From Burkholderia sp. Bp8963 (GTDB lineage Bacteria; Pseudomonadota; Gammaproteobacteria; Burkholderiales; Burkholderiaceae), in assembly GCF_003854275.1 (NCBI RefSeq), contig NZ_QTQP01000006.1, positions 62,001 through 126,000 of the forward strand: a stretch of 64,000 bases of DNA. Direction: 5' to 3'. Positions within the stretch are counted from its first letter, which is position 1. Each line of letters starts with the position of its first letter. A program made the translations under genes and the position numbers. The notes beneath the pieces were generated by a model. That model was given only the letters and a program-made list of their open reading frames with translations, ran no database searches and had not been told where the DNA came from. Shown piece after piece: positions 59,735-64,000 of this stretch.

Positions 59735-60937
59735 TCAGGTGTACGACAGGCCCATCGCGTCGCGCACGTCGCGCATCGTCTCCGTCGCGTACTTGCGCGC
59801 CTTGTCGCAACCGTCGGCGACGATTGCGCGCAGCAGCGACGGATCGTCCATGTACTTCTGCGCACGCTCGAGCATCGGCTGCTGTTCGCGCAGGATGCCT
59901 TCGACCACCGGCTGCTTGCAATCGAGGCAGCCAATGCCCGCCGAGCGGCAGCCCTTCTGCACCCACTCGTGCGTCGACTCGTCCGTGTAGACCTGGTGAA
60001 GCTGCCACACCGGGCACTTGTCCGGATCGCCCGGATCGGTGCGGCGCACGCGCGCGGGGTCGGTCGGCATCGTGCGGACCTTCTTCGTGATCGTCTCCGC
60101 GTCCTCGCGCAGTCCGATCGTGTTGCCGTACGACTTCGACATCTTCTGGCCGTCGAGACCCGGCATGCGCGACGCTTCAGTCAGCAGCGCCTGCGGCTCG
60201 ACGAGGATGATCTTGCGCGCGCCTTCGAGATAGCCGAACAGACGCTCGCGGTCGCTCATCGACAGGCTCTGCGATTCCTGCAGCATCGCACGCGCCTGCT
60301 CGAGCGCCTCGTCGTCGCCTTCCTGCTGATACGCGTTGCGCAGTTCGTGGTAAAGCTTCGCGCGCTTGCCGCCGAGCTTCTTCGCGGCTTCGAGCGCCTT
60401 CTCCTCGAACCCAGGCTCGCGGCCATACAGGTAATTGAAGCGGCGCGCGATCTCGCGCGTCATCTCGACGTGCGGCACCTGGTCCTCGCCGACCGGCACG
60501 AGCGAGCCGCGGTACAGCAGGATGTCCGCCGCCATCAGCACCGGATAGCCGAGGAAGCCGTAGGTCGACAGATCCTTGTCCTTCAGCTTCTCCATCTGCT
60601 CCTTGTAGGTCGGCACGCGTTCGAGCCAGCCGAGCGGCGTGCTCATGCCGAGCAACAGCGCGAGTTCCGCGTGCTCGGGCACCTTGCTCTGGATGAACAG
60701 GGTCGCCTGCGCCGGATCGATGCCGGACGCGAGCCAGTCGATCAGCACGTCCCACACGTTCTTCTCGATCACCTCGGGCGTTTCGTAGTGCGTCGTCAGC
60801 GCGTGCCAGTCGACGACGCAGAAGAAGCACGGGTACTCGGACTGCAGCTTCACCCAGTTTTTCAGCACGCCGTGGTAGTGGCCGAGGTGCAGCGACCCGG
60901 TGGGTCGCATGCCGGAGAAAATACGATCTGGGAACAT
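59735..60937 (-). CDS. trpS: Tryptophan--tRNA ligase
   Basis: A 400-residue class I synthetase: RIFSGMRPTGSLHLGHYHGVLKNW contains the HIGH-like HLGH, the KMSKS loop is LDGQKMSKSYGN, and YPVLMAADILLY plus VPVGEDQVPHVEMTREIA are the tryptophan-binding region. It is longer than the usual ~330-residue bacterial TrpRS, with an extra C-terminal stretch including four Cys (DKCPVW, GCRSAGIGCLDCKQP) that could bind a metal. Follows the site-2 protease after 8 bases. Confidence 0.94.
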   Translation of the reverse strand: MFPDRIFSGMRPTGSLHLGHYHGVLKNWVKLQSEYPCFFCVVDWHALTTHYETPEVIEKNVWDVLIDWLASGIDPAQATLFIQSKVPEHAELALLLGMSTPLGWLERVPTYKEQMEKLKDKDLSTYGFLGYPVLMAADILLYRGSLVPVGEDQVPHVEMTREIARRFNYLYGREPGFEEKALEAAKKLGGKRAKLYHELRNAYQQEGDDEALEQARAMLQESQSLSMSDRERLFGYLEGARKIILVEPQALLTEASRMPGLDGQKMSKSYGNTIGLREDAETITKKVRTMPTDPARVRRTDPGDPDKCPVWQLHQVYTDESTHEWVQKGCRSAGIGCLDCKQPVVEGILREQQPMLERAQKYMDDPSLLRAIVADGCDKARKYATETMRDVRDAMGLSYT

Positions 60938-60945
60938 GATTGTCG

Positions 60946-61608
60946 TTAGAAAAGCGAGGCGAAAGGAGACAGGATGGCGTTCAGGACGTCGACACCGACG
61001 TTCACGAGCGGACGCAGCCAGAAGTTCGTCAGCACGCCCGTCGTGACCAGCACGAGGACGATGATGAAACCGTACGGCTCGATGCGCGACAGCGCGATCG
61101 ACTGCTTCGGCGGCAGCAGCGCCGCCAGGATGCGGCCGCCGTCGAGCGGTGGCAGCGGAAACAGGTTCAGCACGCCGAGCACGAGGTTCACGCTGATGCC
61201 GGCCGTCGCCATGCCCAGGAAGAACGGCTCGTCGACGCCCGCGCCGTGCAGCGCGATGCGGAATACGCCCCACACGAGCGCCTGCACGAAGTTGCAGGCG
61301 GGTCCGGCCAGCGACACCCACAGGCTGCCCCAGCGCGGATCGCGCAGATTGCGGAACGCGACCGGCACCGGCTTCGCATAACCGAACAGGAACGAGCCGC
61401 CGGTCAGGAAATACAGCGCGAGCGGAATCGCGATCGTGCCGATCGGGTCGATGTGGCGCATCGGGTTGAACGACACGCGCCCCATCATGTACGCAGTGTT
61501 GTCGCCGAGCAGGCGTGCGGCATAGCCGTGAGCGGCCTCGTGCAGCGTGATCGCGAAGATCACGGGCAGCGCGTAGACGGCGATGGTCTGTATCAGGGAA
61601 GCGTCCAT
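60946..61608 (-). CDS. Site-2 protease family (M50) membrane metalloprotease
   Basis: A 220-residue polytopic membrane protein with the zinc motif HEAAH (His23, Glu24, His27) in the first helix region and the third ligand Asp156 in PLPPLDGGRI. About five to six transmembrane helices. It is a short, minimal M50 protease of the YwhC/Rip3-like type without PDZ or CBS domains. Substrate unknown; intramembrane cleavage of regulators is the family role. Precedes trpS by 8 bases; YciO gene upstream by 50 bases. Confidence 0.9.
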   Translation of the reverse strand: MDASLIQTIAVYALPVIFAITLHEAAHGYAARLLGDNTAYMMGRVSFNPMRHIDPIGTIAIPLALYFLTGGSFLFGYAKPVPVAFRNLRDPRWGSLWVSLAGPACNFVQALVWGVFRIALHGAGVDEPFFLGMATAGISVNLVLGVLNLFPLPPLDGGRILAALLPPKQSIALSRIEPYGFIIVLVLVTTGVLTNFWLRPLVNVGVDVLNAILSPFASLF

Positions 61609-61658
61609 ATCGCGTTATTGTAACAAGCGCAATCGTGCGGAATCGGAACGATGCGGGC

Positions 61659-62291
61659 TCAGCCCGCCGTCAGCCCGAACGGCTCCAGCGGCCCGCGCCC
61701 GGCGCGCACGAGCTGCGGTTCGTCGCCCGTCAGGTCGATCACCGTCGACGATTCGGCCGGACACGCGCCGCCGTCGATCACGAGGTCGACCCGCTTTTCG
61801 AGGCGCGCACGGATATCTTCCGGATCGTTCAGCGGATCCGTCTCCGGCGGCAGGATCAGCGTCGTGCCGAGCAGCGGCTGGCCGAGCGTTTCCAGCAGCG
61901 CGAGCGTGATCGCATGATCCGGCACCCGCAGCCCGATCGTCTTGCGCGACGGGTGCGACAGCCGCCGCGGCACTTCCTTCGTCGCCTGCAGGATGAACAC
62001 GTACGGGCCGGGCGTCACCGACTTGATCAGCCGGTACTGCCGGTTGTCCACCATCGCGAAGTTCGCGAGTTCCGACAGGTCGCGCACCAGCAGCGACAGG
62101 TGCTGTTTTTCGTCGAGGCCGCGGATGCGGCGCACGCGCTCGACCGCGTCCTTGTCGTCGAGGTGGCACGCGAGCGCATAGCTCGAATCGGTCGGCATCG
62201 CGATCACGCCGCCCTTGTTGACGATCTCAACCGCCTGCTTGATCAGGCGCGGCTGCGGATCATCCGGATGAATCCTGAAGAACTGGGACAT
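61659..62291 (-). CDS. YciO/Sua5/YrdC-family protein (L-threonylcarbamoyladenylate synthase-like)
   Basis: A 210-residue YrdC-fold protein: GGVIAMPTDSSYALACHLDDKDAVERVRRIRGLDEKQHLSLLVRDLSE is the core, and RKTIGLRVPDHAI and STVIDLTGD follow. The sequence is the YciO-type (DEKQHLSLL instead of the KRxxxxxP pocket of YrdC). YciO paralogues may have weak or different activity, so t6A synthesis is likely but not certain. tsaB, the partner of t6A formation, is at 4.7 kb. Part of the minus-strand run with trpS. Confidence 0.88.
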   Translation of the reverse strand: MSQFFRIHPDDPQPRLIKQAVEIVNKGGVIAMPTDSSYALACHLDDKDAVERVRRIRGLDEKQHLSLLVRDLSELANFAMVDNRQYRLIKSVTPGPYVFILQATKEVPRRLSHPSRKTIGLRVPDHAITLALLETLGQPLLGTTLILPPETDPLNDPEDIRARLEKRVDLVIDGGACPAESSTVIDLTGDEPQLVRAGRGPLEPFGLTAG

Positions 62292-62374
62292 GGGGACGGG
62301 TCAAGATGGGGTGTACGTGGGGTGTACGGAGGCACGCCGTACCGGCGGCGCACACGGCTCGCGCCCGCGGGGCG

Positions 62375-63205
62375 TCAGAGCCAGCGTTCCCAGACGGGTT
62401 TCAGGTCGGACGGCAGCGGCGGCAAGCTGCCGAGCTCGATGCGGCCCTCACCGGGCGCGTGGAAATCGGAACCGGCCGACACTTCGAAGCCGAAACGGCG
62501 CGCGACGTCCGCATATTCGCGGTACTGGTCCGGCGTGTGGCTGCCGGTCACCACCTCGATCGCCCGCCCGCCGAAATCGATGAATTCGCCGAAAAATGCG
62601 TCGAACTCGACCGGCGTATAGCGATAGCGGCCCGGATGCGCGATCACGGCCTCGCCGCCCGCACCGCGGATCCAGTGCACCGCGTCGGACAGCTTCGCCC
62701 AGCGGTGCGGGACGAAGCCGGGCTTGCCGTCGCCGAGGATGCGGTCGAACACGTCGGCCGTCGATTCGGCATGGCCGCTCTCGACGAGAAAGCGCGCGAA
62801 GTGCGTGCGCGAGATCAGGTCGGGGTTCGACACGTATTTCAATGCGCCGTCGTAAGCGCCCGGAATACCGAGCTTGTCGAGCTGGGCGCCGATCGCCTGC
62901 GCGCGGGCCGCACGGCCATGGCGCGTGCGGTACAGGCCGTCGACGAGCGCCGGGTTCTCCGGATCGATGTTCAGGCCGACGATGTGCACGGTGCGCGATG
63001 CCCAGGTCACGGAAATCTCGACGCCGTTCAGGTAGCGCATGCCGAGCGCTTCCGCCTCGCTGCGTGCCGCCGCCTGGCCGCCCACCTCGTCGTGATCGGT
63101 GAGCGCCCAGAGGGTGACGCCGCCCGCATGGGCACGGCGCGCAACGTCAACGGGCGACAGTAACCCGTCGGAAACATTCGAATGGCAGTGGAGATCGGCG
63201 TTCAT
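62375..63205 (-). CDS. PHP-domain 3',5'-nucleoside bisphosphate phosphatase / RNase AM-like
   Basis: A 276-residue PHP phosphoesterase: DLHCHSNVSDGLLSP carries the first metal ligands, LWALTDHDEVGG and GVEISVTW the second, and AVIAHPGRYRY, EVVTGSH and SAGSDFHAPG the rest. Resembles YciV/TrpH (E. coli RnaseAM), which dephosphorylates 3',5'-nucleotides and trims 5' ends of RNA. An ATG three codons upstream (63214) is possible. Lies between the hydrolase and the YciO gene. Confidence 0.9.
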   Translation of the reverse strand: MNADLHCHSNVSDGLLSPVDVARRAHAGGVTLWALTDHDEVGGQAAARSEAEALGMRYLNGVEISVTWASRTVHIVGLNIDPENPALVDGLYRTRHGRAARAQAIGAQLDKLGIPGAYDGALKYVSNPDLISRTHFARFLVESGHAESTADVFDRILGDGKPGFVPHRWAKLSDAVHWIRGAGGEAVIAHPGRYRYTPVEFDAFFGEFIDFGGRAIEVVTGSHTPDQYREYADVARRFGFEVSAGSDFHAPGEGRIELGSLPPLPSDLKPVWERWL

Positions 63206-63330
63206 TGTCGGCATCGGAAATGAAGCTTCATTCTACTGCAATGCGGCATTCCGCCGCCGAGCGCCGGCCACCGCGGACGGCGGCTCGCGACCACTCGCGA
63301 CCACTCTCACCCATACATACCCGCCGCGCG

Positions 63331-64000
63331 CTACGCGCAGAACGCCTCGATCAGCGCGGCGATCTGCTCCGGCTGGTCGTGGTGAACCATGTGACCGGCA
63401 TCCTCGACGAGTTTCTCGCGCCAGTCGGCGAACGCGCTGAATCGCGCCTTGAATTCCGGCACCGGGATGTCGCCAGCCAGGTACGCGAGCGTCGGCGAAT
63501 TGACCGCCTCGACGTGCAGCACCTTCGCACGCACCTGCGACCAGGTCGCCATCACCTCGTCGAGCCGGTACAGCAACGGCCCCATCATCTTGTGCGCGGG
63601 ATCCGCCAGCAGATGGAAGCGCCCGTCGTCGCCACGCTTCGACCAGTGCGCGGCCAGGAACGCCGCGCGGCGCGGATCGAGCCGCGGGTTGGTCTTGATC
63701 AGGCGGGCGGCCACGTCGTCGAGCGACGCATAGGGCTTCAGCGCCGGCGGCTCGCGCAAGTCGTCGAGCCAGGCGCGCAGCCGGCGCGGAGCCTGCTCGG
63801 CCCGCGCGGGCGCGAGGCCAAAGCCCTCGAGGTCGACGACCCGCCGCACGCGCTCCGGCCGCGCACCCGCATACAGGCACACGACATTCGCCCCCATGCT
63901 GTGCCCGACCAGGTTGACCTCGCCAGTCGGCGCATAGTGGTCGATCAGCGCATCGAGGTCGCCGAGGTATTCGTGGAACCAGTAATTGCCGCCGCCTTGA
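63331..64000 (-). CDS. Alpha/beta-hydrolase (5'-truncated by window edge)
   Basis: The frame is open to the window end at 64000; 222 residues plus one extra base are visible. It contains the nucleophile elbow GHSMGAN just inside the edge (near 63900), the cap region with DLEGFGLAPARAEQAPRRL, and the C-terminal His loop DAGHMVHHDQPEQIAALIEAF. Class: esterase/lipase-like hydrolase of the alpha/beta fold; substrate unknown. First gene seen of the long minus-strand run. Confidence 0.85.
   Translation of the reverse strand, partial: QGGGNYWFHEYLGDLDALIDHYAPTGEVNLVGHSMGANVVCLYAGARPERVRRVVDLEGFGLAPARAEQAPRRLRAWLDDLREPPALKPYASLDDVAARLIKTNPRLDPRRAAFLAAHWSKRGDDGRFHLLADPAHKMMGPLLYRLDEVMATWSQVRAKVLHVEAVNSPTLAYLAGDIPVPEFKARFSAFADWREKLVEDAGHMVHHDQPEQIAALIEAFCA

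Overview
The window reads as core chromosomal DNA of a Burkholderia (beta-proteobacterium), most likely chromosome 1 of a cepacia-complex-like species. The evidence is very high GC with strong GC3 bias, cytochrome bo quinol oxidase, the glyoxylate-shunt genes, a YejABEF-type peptide importer, and housekeeping gene order typical of that genus. I see no prophage, insertion sequence, CRISPR array, rRNA operon or recognisable defence island. About 55 protein genes and 8 tRNA genes fill nearly the whole window; the first and last genes run off its edges.

Layout. 1-5.9 kb: end of lplT, thiD, then an overlapping minus-strand operon (tsaB, rimI, a family-4 uracil-DNA glycosylase, a DUF1853 gene) and a small acyl-CoA-binding protein. 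6-7.8 kb: a DEAD-box RNA helicase with a long leader. 8-13.9 kb: a glyoxylate-shunt neighbourhood (aceA, universal stress protein, LysR regulator, 2-haloacid dehalogenase, aceB). 14-16.6 kb: small genes (gamma-glutamylcyclotransferase-like, rraA-like, AraC regulator, GNAT). 16.6-18 kb: a tRNA cluster downstream of gltX, with Ala-GGC and three tandem Glu-TTC/Asp-GTC pairs, followed by a structured tRNA-Asp-derived repeat. 19.8-28.1 kb: a patatin-like lipoprotein, an NlpC/P60 hydrolase, a yejABEF-like peptide ABC importer and a PXPV-type secreted protein. 28.4-34 kb: cyoABCD and a free-standing NuoM-like subunit. 34.6-37.1 kb: a large MscS channel. 37.2-43.8 kb: tRNA-Ser, lysC, tilS, accA, an AlkA-type glycosylase and cysS. 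44-49.7 kb: a TPR protein, two cyclophilins, lpxH, cysE, trmJ, suhB. 49.8-55.5 kb: mutS, an exported phosphoesterase-like protein, slyD, a RoxA-type ribosomal oxygenase. 55.7-56 kb: an Ala-rich lipoprotein. 56-64 kb: a long minus-strand run (alpha/beta hydrolase, PHP phosphatase, YciO/Sua5, site-2 protease, trpS, methyltransferase, dapA, bamC, MBL-fold hydrolase).

How the genes fit together. Several genes serve translation and tRNA: gltX, cysS, trpS, tilS, trmJ, tsaB, a YciO-family gene, rimI, a RoxA-type gene and the tRNA cluster. Lysine/cysteine supply is represented by lysC, dapA and cysE, and envelope building by lpxH, bamC, accA, lplT and the NlpC/P60 protein. aceA and aceB define C2 metabolism, and the haloacid dehalogenase in front of aceB could feed glycolate/glyoxylate into it.

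The most unusual DNA is the stretch 16685-16942 beside tRNA-Asp. A 78-bp segment containing the tRNA 3' end and a terminator is duplicated exactly, and the extra copy belongs to a multi-stem inverted-repeat structure that would end in CCA if transcribed. Nothing else in the window is a strong candidate for an undescribed system.
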